Assembly: GCA_964590195.1 (NCBI GenBank)
Contig: CAZPWJ010000014.1
Span: 15,688-79,687 of the forward strand
DNA length: 64,000 nucleotides
DNA from: GCA-2731375 sp964590195
GTDB taxonomy: Bacteria > Pseudomonadota > Alphaproteobacteria > GCA-2731375
Direction: 5' to 3'
Shown: one piece after another, positions 7,197 through 16,240 of the stretch
Position numbering within the stretch: the stretch's first letter is position 1
Layout: each line of letters starts with the position of its first letter
The notes under the pieces: model-generated
What the model was told of the DNA's origin: nothing
What the model saw: the letters and a program-made list of their open reading frames with translations, nothing else
Database searches by the model: none
Position numbers and translations under genes: made by a program

Positions 7197-8426
7197 TCAG
7201 CCGGCCGCATCCTCGCCACTACTCTCGGGATCAAGGCCGGCGGCAATCATTATCCCATTGGCCCGGGAAATCTGCTCCTTGCTTAGAACTTTTTCCCATT
7301 CGTTAATCTCGCCACTGCGGTAGTGCAACGTGCCCTTTTTGGGCGTGACCTCGATATGCCTCCAATCGAACATCTCGAACGGAATATCATAGAAGGCCAA
7401 AAGAGCCTCGAAGTAGGCCCGGTTGTCCTGACGGAAGGCTTCATAGCTGGTCAACAGAATGCGGCCGGAAAATTCACCATCCCGGACAATCCTCCGCCAA
7501 TCAGCGACCCAACGCGCTTCCTGCTCGAAAAAATGCTCAAGATAATAGTCGGCCTGATCCGAGAAGCTCCACTGGCAATAATCCGGCGGCAGCCTCGTAA
7601 CAGCCGCCGTCGCCTCGTACGAGGTATCGGAAAACATGTTGCCGTAATGATGGATGCCCGAGATCATGGATTGCCTGGGATCGCGGGTATGCACCACGAT
7701 GCGGTCAACACCGGCGGCGGCCAGGTCATGCAAAATGTCCGCCCTGGCCGGCAGATGTTCCTGGCAAATCGCGCCGCCCTTGGCAAACAAATCCAGCCAA
7801 CTGGGAATGATCCGATCGCCGCGCAGAACCGCCTGGGTAACATAGCAGCGCGGTAAATTCAGGCCTTCCGACAGGCGGGTGGCGATGTACATGCTGGCCG
7901 ATTTGAACAAGGTGTTGAGCAACACCGCCGGCAGACCCCGGTCCATCGCGGCCTGTTGCTGTTCAAGAAAATCCGGTTTCCGGTAGATCGCCAGGCCTGG
8001 GTTGTTGCGAACTGCTTCATCCAGGAACGCGTCGGCCTCGTCCATGCGGCCAAGGGCGTGCAGGGCCGAGCTCATGGCATGATAGGGAATTGTATTGGAT
8101 TGGTTGGGCGCCAGCCGGAAATAGCCCTGCAAGGCCTCGACCACCGCCGGAAAATCGCCGATCCTGAAATTTAGATTGGCCAGATCATTATACAGGCCCG
8201 GATTGTCCGGGTCCTTTTTGACCAAATTCGTCAGATGATCCCGCGAACGGGTCCAGCGCTGCAGATTATGATCGATAATCATACGCAGCACGAGGATGTC
8301 TTCATGCTCCGCCACATCCCAGGGCATCTGATCGAACCTATCAGACATCCGTTCCAGGGGAGCCGGATCGTGATCCTGCTCAAAATTCTGCAGCAGAATT
8401 TTTGTATCTCGAATTAGGTCTTCCAT
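7197..8426 (-). CDS. TPR-containing sulfotransferase family protein
   Basis: A 409-residue protein in two parts. Residues ~40-165 carry tetratricopeptide-like helices (NPGLYNDLANLNFRIGDFPAVVEALQGYF, then ALHALGRMDEADAFLDEAV). Residues ~175-395 form a sulfotransferase domain: FKSASMYIATRL as a 5'-phosphosulfate loop, VVHTRDPRQSMISGI as the 3'-phosphate site, and the C-terminal LHYRSGEINEWEKVLS that replaces the RKGxxGDWK element. Such enzymes move sulfate from PAPS to carbohydrate, lipid or protein; the acceptor is unknown. Alone on its strand and divergent from the ABC-F gene. A second sulfotransferase with an APS kinase lies near 33.3-35.2 kb. Confidence 0.7.
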   Translation of the reverse strand: MEDLIRDTKILLQNFEQDHDPAPLERMSDRFDQMPWDVAEHEDILVLRMIIDHNLQRWTRSRDHLTNLVKKDPDNPGLYNDLANLNFRIGDFPAVVEALQGYFRLAPNQSNTIPYHAMSSALHALGRMDEADAFLDEAVRNNPGLAIYRKPDFLEQQQAAMDRGLPAVLLNTLFKSASMYIATRLSEGLNLPRCYVTQAVLRGDRIIPSWLDLFAKGGAICQEHLPARADILHDLAAAGVDRIVVHTRDPRQSMISGIHHYGNMFSDTSYEATAAVTRLPPDYCQWSFSDQADYYLEHFFEQEARWVADWRRIVRDGEFSGRILLTSYEAFRQDNRAYFEALLAFYDIPFEMFDWRHIEVTPKKGTLHYRSGEINEWEKVLSKEQISRANGIMIAAGLDPESSGEDAAG

Positions 8427-8533
8427 CGCCTCAGCGTAAACATCTACCCAATTTGCACAAATCGCTGACCTAGTCAGGATAAGCCAAGATTGCCGGCTTG
8501 TCTCGCCTGCCTATCCCTTTATAAAGCCCAGAC

Positions 8534-10351
8534 ATGGCCCCACCTATTCTTATCCTTCGCGACATTGACCTTAGCTTTGGCGGCACGCCCCTGTTGGAGG
8601 GTGCGTTCCTGTCGGTCTCGCCGGGCGAGCGTCCCTGTCTGGTAGGGCGCAACGGCTCGGGCAAATCAACGCTGCTGAAAATCGCCGCCGGGTTGATGGA
8701 GGCGGACAGCGGCGAACGCTTTGTCCAGCCCGGCACCACCGTGCGCTATCTGCCTCAGGAACCGGATCTGTCGGACCATGCCGACGTCCTCTCGTATGTT
8801 CAATCCGGCCTGGCGCCGGGCGACGACCCGCACCGCGCCGTCTATTTGTTGCATCAACTGGGCCTGCAAGGCGATGAGGACCCGAGCCATCTTTCGGGCG
8901 GCGAAACCCGGCGCGCCGCCCTGGCGCGCGTCCTGGCGCCGGAGCCCGATATCCTGATGCTGGATGAGCCCACCAACCATCTGGATCTACCCGCCATCGA
9001 ATGGCTGGAGGCGGAACTTAACAGCCTGCGCTCGGCCATCATCATGGTCAGCCATGACCGCCGCTTCCTCTCCAATCTATCCAGGACCACGGTCTGGTTG
9101 AACCTGGGCGAGACCCGGCAAATGAACAGCGGCTTCGCGGATTTCGAGGCCTGGCGCGATGACGTCCTGCAGCAGCAGGAGGACGAACAGCATAAACTGG
9201 ATCGCAAGATCGTCCGCGAGGAACACTGGCTGACCTATGGCGTCACCGCCCGGCGCAAGCGCAACCAGCGACGCCTGCGCGATCTGCACGCCCTGCGCCA
9301 GGCCCGGCGGGAGCGGCCGCGCCAAGCCGGTGACGTCAAGATGAGCGTTACCGAAAGCGGCCTCTCGGGCAAGCTGGTGGCGGAGGCCAAGAGCATTTCG
9401 AAATCTTATGACGGCACGGCGATCGTCACGGATTTCTCTACCCGCATCCAACGCGGCGACCGGGTCGGCATTGTCGGGCCCAATGGCGCGGGCAAGACAA
9501 CCTTGTTGAACATGCTGACCGGCGCCCTGGAACCCGATGGCGGCAACATCCGCCTGGGCGCTAATCTGGCCATCGCCTCGCTGGATCAACGGCGCGAAAG
9601 CCTGGACCCCAATTCGACCCTGTCCGAGGCCCTGACAGGGGGCAGCGGCGATAGGGTCAGCGTGGCCGGGCAGAACAAGCACGTCATCAGCTATATGAAG
9701 GATTTCCTGTTTCAGCCCGAACAGATCGGCACCGTGGTTTCGGCCCTGTCAGGGGGCGAACGCGGCCGGCTGATGTTGGCCAGGGCCTTGGCCAAACCCT
9801 CCAACCTGTTGATCCTGGACGAGCCGACCAACGATCTGGATTTGGAAACACTGGATCTGTTGCAGGAAATGTTGGCGGATTATCCCGGCACCGTGCTGCT
9901 GGTCAGCCATGACCGCGACTTTCTTGACCGGGTTGTCACCTCCGTCATCGCCCATGAGGCGGATGGGCAATGGCTGGAATATGCCGGCGGCTACAGCGAC
10001 ATGCTGGCCCAACGGCGCGCAGGCCGTGGGGCGGAAACCACAACCGCCGCCACGAAGCCAAAGGCAGAGACCGGGCCAGCCACGAAATCCAAGACCAACA
10101 ACAGCCGTAAATTGTCATTCAAGGACAAACACGCCTTGGAGACCCTGCCCGCCCGCATGGAAGCGTTGGAGGCCGAAATCGGCGAAATCGAACAAGGTTT
10201 GGCAGATCCCGCCTTTTATGGCCGCGACCCCGAGGGCTTCGATGCCGCCAGCGCACGCCTGACCGAAGCCAATGAAGAGAAAGCAGTGGCCGAGGAGCAA
10301 TGGCTGACATTGGAAATGCTGCGCGAGGAATTGGAAAGCGGCCAAGACTAA
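8534..10351 (+). CDS. uup: ABC-F family ATPase, Uup type
   Basis: A 605-residue duplicated ATPase with no membrane segments. Walker A motifs are GRNGSGKST (about residues 38-46) and GPNGAGKTT (about 315-323); signatures are LSGGETRRAAL and LSGGERGRLML; Walker B motifs are ILMLDEPTNHLD and LLILDEPTNDLD. The charged linker between the cassettes and the C-terminal coiled coil (KLSFKDKHALETLPARM onward) are features of Uup, which binds DNA or ribosomes and affects transposon excision and translation. All catalytic residues are intact. Separated from neighbours, so probably a single transcription unit. Confidence 0.92.
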   Translation: MAPPILILRDIDLSFGGTPLLEGAFLSVSPGERPCLVGRNGSGKSTLLKIAAGLMEADSGERFVQPGTTVRYLPQEPDLSDHADVLSYVQSGLAPGDDPHRAVYLLHQLGLQGDEDPSHLSGGETRRAALARVLAPEPDILMLDEPTNHLDLPAIEWLEAELNSLRSAIIMVSHDRRFLSNLSRTTVWLNLGETRQMNSGFADFEAWRDDVLQQQEDEQHKLDRKIVREEHWLTYGVTARRKRNQRRLRDLHALRQARRERPRQAGDVKMSVTESGLSGKLVAEAKSISKSYDGTAIVTDFSTRIQRGDRVGIVGPNGAGKTTLLNMLTGALEPDGGNIRLGANLAIASLDQRRESLDPNSTLSEALTGGSGDRVSVAGQNKHVISYMKDFLFQPEQIGTVVSALSGGERGRLMLARALAKPSNLLILDEPTNDLDLETLDLLQEMLADYPGTVLLVSHDRDFLDRVVTSVIAHEADGQWLEYAGGYSDMLAQRRAGRGAETTTAATKPKAETGPATKSKTNNSRKLSFKDKHALETLPARMEALEAEIGEIEQGLADPAFYGRDPEGFDAASARLTEANEEKAVAEEQWLTLEMLREELESGQD

Positions 10352-10414
10352 GGTTAGACTACCCGGCAACGATATGCGGCCATAAGGCCATTACGCTTTG
10401 CAACGGGGACGAAG

Positions 10415-11344
10415 ATGAAACTTCTATATTTCAATGATTACCGCCTGGGCATTCTGAAGGGCGATGCGGTTGTCGATGTGACGGATGAGCTGCGGGATAT
10501 CCCGACCATCGACCACAGGGCATTGATGAACGGCCTGATCGCGCGCTTTGATGATTATCGCGCGCGCCTGGAAGCCGCCGTGGCGCGGGAGGACGGCCAG
10601 CCGCTATCAACGGTGGATCTGCGCGCGCCAATACCCCTGCCGCGCAATATTGACTGCATGGCCGTGAATTACATGGAAGACGGCACCCGGGATGAACCAG
10701 CCGCCATCAACGGCTTTCACAAATCACCCTCCGCCATTATCGGGCCCGGCGACACCATGGTTTTGGACGATATCCCAGCCACCGTGTTCGAGGGCGAAGC
10801 GGAATTGGCGGTGATCATCGGCAAGCCGGCCAGCCACGTGCCGGCGGCGGAGGCCATGGACTATATTTTCGGCTACACCAATTTCATCGACGGTTCGGCC
10901 CGCGGTGTCGGACCGGCCAACAATGTCTTCTTTCAGGTCAAATCGCGGGATACCTTCGCGCCCATCGGACCCTACATCGTAACGGCGGACGAAATCGACG
11001 ACCCGCAAAATCTACAAGTCCGCCTGAGCGTCAACGGCACCGTCATGCAGGATTTCAATACTTCCGACATGGCGCACCAGATCGCCCGCTGCATCGAATG
11101 GACTTCGTCCATCCACGCGCTGGAACCCGGCGACATTCTGGCCACGGGCACCAACCATCGGGGCCTGAACGCCTTCATGGATGGCGACAAGGTGGAACTG
11201 GAGATCGAAGGCATGGGCTGTCTGGCAATCAATATCCGCGACGATCTGAAACGTACCTGGGCCAGGGACACCCGCCTGCAACATGCGGAAAAAGGCCTGG
11301 AGGGCGCCCATACGCCGCAACTAAGCGGCAAATACGCGGAGTAG
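10415..11344 (+). CDS. Fumarylacetoacetate hydrolase family protein
   Basis: A 309-residue enzyme of the FAH superfamily. Metal ligands fall in VFEGEAELAVIIG (two Glu) and GYTNFIDGSARG (Asp); VKSRDTFAPIGPYIV and LEPGDILATGTNH are the other signatures. Members hydrolyse or decarboxylate acylpyruvates and 2-oxo-dienoates during aromatic or carboxylic acid breakdown. It is 44 bases upstream of a PAS protein on the same strand. The N-terminal YFNDYRLGILKGDAVVDV resembles the usual lid domain. The substrate is not evident. Confidence 0.88.
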   Translation: MKLLYFNDYRLGILKGDAVVDVTDELRDIPTIDHRALMNGLIARFDDYRARLEAAVAREDGQPLSTVDLRAPIPLPRNIDCMAVNYMEDGTRDEPAAINGFHKSPSAIIGPGDTMVLDDIPATVFEGEAELAVIIGKPASHVPAAEAMDYIFGYTNFIDGSARGVGPANNVFFQVKSRDTFAPIGPYIVTADEIDDPQNLQVRLSVNGTVMQDFNTSDMAHQIARCIEWTSSIHALEPGDILATGTNHRGLNAFMDGDKVELEIEGMGCLAINIRDDLKRTWARDTRLQHAEKGLEGAHTPQLSGKYAE

Positions 11345-11388
11345 GAGATGGCGGCACCGCACCGTTGAGCGACGGCTAGGAGGCTCAT

Positions 11389-11865
11389 ATGAGCCTGAAT
11401 GTGGAAATCGATCCGGATTTGCGGCTGGACAGCCCAATTCTGGCCGAACTTCTGGTGCATTGGCAAAATCTTTGCGCGGGCCGGAAAATGCCGTCAAAGG
11501 ATGACGTCGACCCGCTGCAATTCCCGCCGCGCCTGTGGCCCTATATGGAGCTGGTCGATGTTCTGCGCGGCGAAACCATGCGGCTTCGTTGGCGGCTTAT
11601 CGGCACCCATGTAACAGAGGCGGTGGAGCGTGATGCCACCGGCGCCTATTTCGACGAACTGTACGGTCCCGATGATTTCGAGACCCTGGCCATGCCCTTC
11701 AACTGGGTCATCGACAACGGCAAGCCGGTCAGGTTGTTTGGTTCATCCAGCTTCGTCGGCAAGGACTGGAATCAATACGAAGGAATTTATATGCCGCTAG
11801 GCGAAGACGGCACCGTCAACACCATATTGGGCGGCGTTCACTATCCAACCTACCCGAACAGATAA
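11389..11865 (+). CDS. PAS domain protein (PAS_5 / PF07310-like)
   Basis: A 158-residue protein made of one PAS-like domain of the kind common as a stand-alone gene in Rhodospirillales: MPSKDDVDPLQFPPRLWPY followed by MRLRWRLIGTHVTEAVERD, FDELYGPDDFE and GIYMPLGEDGTVNTILGGV. No kinase, cyclase or DNA-binding output domain is attached. AGGAGG lies just upstream of the ATG. It may sense a small ligand or bind another protein; this is inference. Follows the FAH-family gene closely. Confidence 0.75.
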   Translation: MSLNVEIDPDLRLDSPILAELLVHWQNLCAGRKMPSKDDVDPLQFPPRLWPYMELVDVLRGETMRLRWRLIGTHVTEAVERDATGAYFDELYGPDDFETLAMPFNWVIDNGKPVRLFGSSSFVGKDWNQYEGIYMPLGEDGTVNTILGGVHYPTYPNR

Positions 11866-11914
11866 CCGGCGCCACTCCCGGCAAGACATGCATGGCGCAA
11901 TTGCGCGACCGAAG

Positions 11915-11989
11915 TATAATTACCCGGCCATCATCTTAATTCCGGCAGCCCGCAATTCCCAATCGCAATGCTTTTCACTTCCGATTGGG
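11915..11989 (+). promoter_or_regulatory. Candidate promoter -10 and inverted repeat upstream of amidohydrolase
   Basis: A perfect TATAAT lies at 11915-11920, but the -35 region (about 11892-11898) is poor. Just downstream, CCCAATCG (11958-11965) is repeated inverted as CGATTGGG (11982-11989) with a 16-base loop. If transcription starts near 11927 the repeat is in the leader RNA; otherwise it could be an operator. No regulator gene is adjacent. Confidence 0.3.
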
Positions 11990-12030
11990 TGGTTCGGGCG
12001 CCGGCATAGGTACAGGGAAGCGGGAGTATC

Positions 12031-13470
12031 ATGAACAAGACCACGGTCATTCGGAACGCATCTTGGGTCGTCGCCTGGAACGAGGCTGGCGATGGACATC
12101 ATTATCTACGGGACGTTGATGTCGCCTTCAGCGGCAACGAGATCAGCCATGTGGGGGCCGGCTATGACGGGCCGGCGGACACCGAGATCTCGGGCCGTGA
12201 TCTGATGGTGATGCCGGGCCTGATCAATATTCACAGCCATCCCACCTCCGAACCCCTGCGCAAGGGCATCACGGACGAAACCCTCAGCCCGAATTTCTAT
12301 CATTCATCCCTGTATGAATTCCTCACCATCTTCAACAACGACGCGGAGGGCACGCCGCCCTGTCACAAGGTCGCCATGGCGGAACTGCTGCAAAGCGGCT
12401 GCACCACGATCGTGGATTATTCCATCGCCTTCGACGGCTGGCTGGACCTGCTGGAACAGGCCGGTATCCGGGCCTGCATCGCGCCCTCGTTCCGGGACGC
12501 GCCCTGGTACACCAAGGACGGCCACCTCCTCGAATACGACTGGAGCGACACCAAACGGGGGCCTGAAGGCTTCGAGGCGGCGAAGCGTCTGATCGATCTT
12601 GCCAACCAGCATCCCTCGGGCCGCTTGACGGGCATGCTGGCGCCGGCCCAGATCGATACGGTCAGCCCGGAATTGCTGCGCCAGGCGCACGACTATGCCG
12701 AGGAACGAAACCTGCCCATGCAAATTCACGCGGCCCAGTCGGTCAACGAACATATCGAGATGGTCCGCCGCAACGGCTGTACACCGATCCAGTGGATGGA
12801 CCAAATCGGCGTCCTGACCGACCGGACCATCATTGGCCATGGCATCTTCCTGGATCATCATCCCTGGCTGCATTGGCCGACACGCAAGGATATGGGCCTG
12901 TTGGCGGAACGGGGCGCCACCGTCGCCCATTGCCCGACGGTTTTCATGCGCCGCGGCATCGCGCTGAATACTCTTGGCGGCTACCTCAGGGCCGGCGTCA
13001 ACATGGGCATCGGCACGGATACTTATCCGCACAATCTGCTGGACGAAATGCGCAACGCGGCCACCGTGGCCCGCGCCGTCGCCGGCACGGTCGAGGATCT
13101 GACCACCGCCGATATTTTCGAGGCCGTCACCATCGGCGGCGCCAAGGCCTTGCGCCGGGACGATATTGGCAGATTGAAACCAGGCGCCAAGGCCGACATG
13201 GTTCTGGTCGATTTGAAGAACCAGGCCATGCGGCCCATGCGCGAGCCGTTGCGCAGCCTGATGTATGTGGCCGCCGAACGGGCTGTCAGGGATGTCTATG
13301 TTGATGGCCAATTAGTGGTCCAAAACGGCAAATGCCTGACCATTGATCTGGATGCGGAGTTGGAGGCCCTGGAAGCGGCCCAGAAACGCTCCATGGAGCG
13401 GGTACCATCCATCGACTATGCGGGCCGCAGCGCCGATGAAATGGCACCCATGGTATATGGCATCGGATAA
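12031..13470 (+). CDS. Metal-dependent amidohydrolase / deaminase (copy 1)
   Basis: A 479-residue TIM-barrel hydrolase of the Atz/Trz/guanine-deaminase group. Metal ligands are seen in NIHSHPTSE (HxH), IHAAQSVNEH, IIGHGIFLDHH and GIGTDTYPHN (Asp), with the second small beta domain from both termini. It hydrolyses C-N bonds in a ring or amidine compound; substrate unknown. It is clearly paralogous to the minus-strand gene at 29815-31251 (both share WVVAW/WIVAW near the start, HPSGRL, the GIGTDT loop and the C-terminal DYAGR). GCGGGAG precedes the start. The gene is isolated, with no transporter next to it. Confidence 0.85.
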   Translation: MNKTTVIRNASWVVAWNEAGDGHHYLRDVDVAFSGNEISHVGAGYDGPADTEISGRDLMVMPGLINIHSHPTSEPLRKGITDETLSPNFYHSSLYEFLTIFNNDAEGTPPCHKVAMAELLQSGCTTIVDYSIAFDGWLDLLEQAGIRACIAPSFRDAPWYTKDGHLLEYDWSDTKRGPEGFEAAKRLIDLANQHPSGRLTGMLAPAQIDTVSPELLRQAHDYAEERNLPMQIHAAQSVNEHIEMVRRNGCTPIQWMDQIGVLTDRTIIGHGIFLDHHPWLHWPTRKDMGLLAERGATVAHCPTVFMRRGIALNTLGGYLRAGVNMGIGTDTYPHNLLDEMRNAATVARAVAGTVEDLTTADIFEAVTIGGAKALRRDDIGRLKPGAKADMVLVDLKNQAMRPMREPLRSLMYVAAERAVRDVYVDGQLVVQNGKCLTIDLDAELEALEAAQKRSMERVPSIDYAGRSADEMAPMVYGIG

Positions 13471-13630
13471 GCATCTAAATCTGCGATTCGGCCAGTTTAG
13501 CCCATGGACAATGGTCGTGACGCCGCATTGGCACGCCCGCCAGACCTTCTAATCCTTGATTTTGCCTGTTTTCGGCCATGTGCGGCTTGCGTTAGCCATA
13601 ACTTCGGCCATACTGAGCACTTGGCAACAA
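13471..13630. other. Intergenic stretch before the assembly gap
   Basis: No open frame with a ribosome site, no tRNA fold and no terminator were seen between the amidohydrolase stop and the N run. Confidence 0.5.
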
Positions 13631-13640
13631 NNNNNNNNNN
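13631..13640. other. Assembly gap (10 N)
   Basis: Ten undetermined bases, probably a scaffolding join of unknown true length. It lies directly 5' of the structured RNA, so the upstream part of that element may be missing, and synteny across this point is not guaranteed. Confidence 0.95.
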
Positions 13641-13804
13641 ATCCAATGTCTAAAGAATTGCGAGCCGTAACGATCGGCCTGGGGATGCAAGCTGGACAAA
13701 GGGAAAACCTCTCTCAGTCGTAAGCTGACACCTCACGAAAGTGATCGGGACCAATCTTACGGCCCAGTTCACGGAAAGGCGGTCTTCGGACCGCCTTTCT
13801 TTTT
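13641..13804 (+). ncRNA. Putative structured non-coding RNA (3' part), unidentified
   Basis: A long-range closing stem is formed by GAATTG (13655-13660) with CAGTTC (13765-13770, one G-U pair) and GCCGTAA (13664-13670) with TTACGGC (13757-13763). Inside it lie TCAG-CTGA and a GNRA-capped hairpin TCAC-GAAA-GTGA (13733-13744). A strong terminator follows at once. No open reading frame fits. The layout (closing stem, irregular rod, terminator) is that of a stand-alone small RNA such as a 6S-like RNA, but I see no diagnostic 6S, RNase P, tmRNA or SRP sequence, so the class is left open. The N gap may remove its 5' end. Confidence 0.45.
13775..13804 (+). terminator. Rho-independent terminator of the putative RNA
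   Basis: A perfect 10-bp stem AAAGGCGGTC / GACCGCCTTT (13775-13784 and 13789-13798) is closed by a TTCG tetraloop and followed by TCTTTTT. The T-run is on the plus strand, so it ends plus-strand transcription rather than xerC, which arrives from the other side. Confidence 0.85.
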
Positions 13805-13806
13805 GC

Positions 13807-14738
<932 letters not shown>

Positions 14739-14760
<22 letters not shown>

Positions 14761-15467
14761 GTCCTAAACAGCCGTTCCAGCAGACGGCACAGGAATTGCA
14801 GTAATTCGGTACCCTGGCCGGCATCGAATCTTTCGCCGTCCCGGCTGCCCAGCGCCAATAATCCGGGCGGTGCGCCGGGGGACGGACACAGACGGATCAG
14901 CGCCTGAGAGCGCACCAGACCCGCGCTGGGGCCAAAGACCAGATAATCGCCGCTCTCGACCGCTTCCAGACGCGTCGGGACGTTCGGGCCCAGCAAACCA
15001 TCGACCCGCCCCTCGGGGATGACATAAACGCCGCTCATGGGCGCCTTCGTGGGGCCGTCGCCGGCGGCCTCGACACACAACGTCACCGTATCGACGCCCA
15101 ACAGTTCGATCAGATCACGGGTTACGATATGGATCAGATGTTCAAAATTGCGCGCACCCAGCAGGGCCAGGGCGGCGGCGTGCACTTGGCTCTGCGCCGC
15201 CAGATTGGCCCGGCCATTGGCCAGCAGTTCATCCTGCATCTCCTGCAGGCGGCTGACTTCATCGCCCAGCCGCCGGGCCACGATCTGCCCCATATCCAGG
15301 ACATTCCTGCCGTTGTGCTTCGCCGCCGGCTGCAACAGGGACAGCAGATCGGGATTCTCGGTCAGGAAATTGGGGTTTTCCAACAAATAGTCGCGCACAG
15401 CATCCGCATCCAGGGCACTGGCCGGCGCCTGTCCGCGTAGATTGGGCGATGTGCGCTTGGTCGGCAT
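14739..15467 (-). CDS. DUF484 family protein (GAF-like)
   Basis: A 242-residue cytoplasmic protein. The N-terminal motif VRDYLLENPNFLTENPDLL is diagnostic for DUF484, followed by a helical coiled region (EVSRLQEMQDELLANGRANL) and a GAF-like domain from about residue 90. Function unknown; the family is regularly found next to xerC, with which it overlaps here, so coupled expression is likely. It starts three bases after the transaldolase stop. Confidence 0.88.
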
Positions 15468-15470
15468 GGG

Positions 15471-16139
15471 CTAGCCCTTGCGATCCAAAATGCTTTGGCC
15501 GGTCTTCTGCCAATCGGCCAGGAAGGCCTCCAGCCCCTTGTCGGTCAGGCTATGTTTCGCCAGTTGCTGGATCACGTTGGGCGGAATGGTGCAGACATCG
15601 GCACCCAGGCGGGCGGCGTGCAGCACATGCATGGGCGAGCGGATGGAAGCGACCAGGACCTCGGTCTGGATCGAATCGTAATTGCCATAGATTTCCAGAA
15701 TCTCGGCAATCAGTTGCATGCCGTCATGGCCGATATCGTCCAGCCGGCCCACGAACGGCGAGATAAACGTCGCCCCCGCCTTGGCCGCCAGCAATGCCTG
15801 ATTGGCAGAAAAACATAAGGTTACGTTGACCTGGGTACCGTCGCCGCTAAGCGCCTTGCAGGCCTTCAGGCCATCCCACGTCAGGGGCACCTTGACCGCG
15901 ACGTTATCGGCGATCTTGGCCAGGGTCCGGCCCTCGGCCACCATGGCCTCGGCCTCGGTCGCGGTTACCTCCGCACTGACCGGGCCGTCGACCAATTCGC
16001 AGATTTCCGCCACCACTTCGAAAAAATCACGTCCCGTCTTGGCCACCAGGGATGGGTTGGTGGTCACGCCATCCAACAACCCGGTCGCTGCCAGATCGCG
16101 AATCTCGGCCACGTCGGCGGTATCAACAAAAAATTTCAT
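15471..16139 (-). CDS. Transaldolase / fructose-6-phosphate aldolase family (TalC/FSA type)
   Basis: A 222-residue single-barrel transaldolase of the small FSA/TalC subfamily. MKFFVDTADVAEIRDL at the N-terminus, TTNPSLVAKTG, the Schiff-base Lys in VAVKVPLTWDGL and SPFVGRLDDIG are present. The C-terminal extension of classical TalA/TalB is absent. It moves dihydroxyacetone units between sugar phosphates in the pentose phosphate pathway or acts as an aldolase; the two activities cannot be separated by eye. It is divergent from priA, a pairing common in alphaproteobacteria. Confidence 0.9.
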   Translation of the reverse strand: MKFFVDTADVAEIRDLAATGLLDGVTTNPSLVAKTGRDFFEVVAEICELVDGPVSAEVTATEAEAMVAEGRTLAKIADNVAVKVPLTWDGLKACKALSGDGTQVNVTLCFSANQALLAAKAGATFISPFVGRLDDIGHDGMQLIAEILEIYGNYDSIQTEVLVASIRSPMHVLHAARLGADVCTIPPNVIQQLAKHSLTDKGLEAFLADWQKTGQSILDRKG

Positions 16140-16240
16140 GGCCAGGCAATTCCTATCTTCGATCCCATCGAGTCAGCAATATCTTTCGCCCCCATTATCG
16201 CCGCTTGTCGCGGACGGCGGGGACGGGTTAAGTCTACCCG

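Noticed and set aside
12304..13311. 335-codon minus-strand open frame across the first amidohydrolase
   Set aside because: Antisense shadow of a gene with all metal ligands visible; no ribosome site or recognisable domain.
13641..13804. Structured RNA as RNase P, tmRNA, SRP RNA or group II intron domain V
   Set aside because: None of the diagnostic sequences of these RNAs was found; GAGCCGTAA recalls domain V, but the partner strand is about 90 bases away instead of close by.
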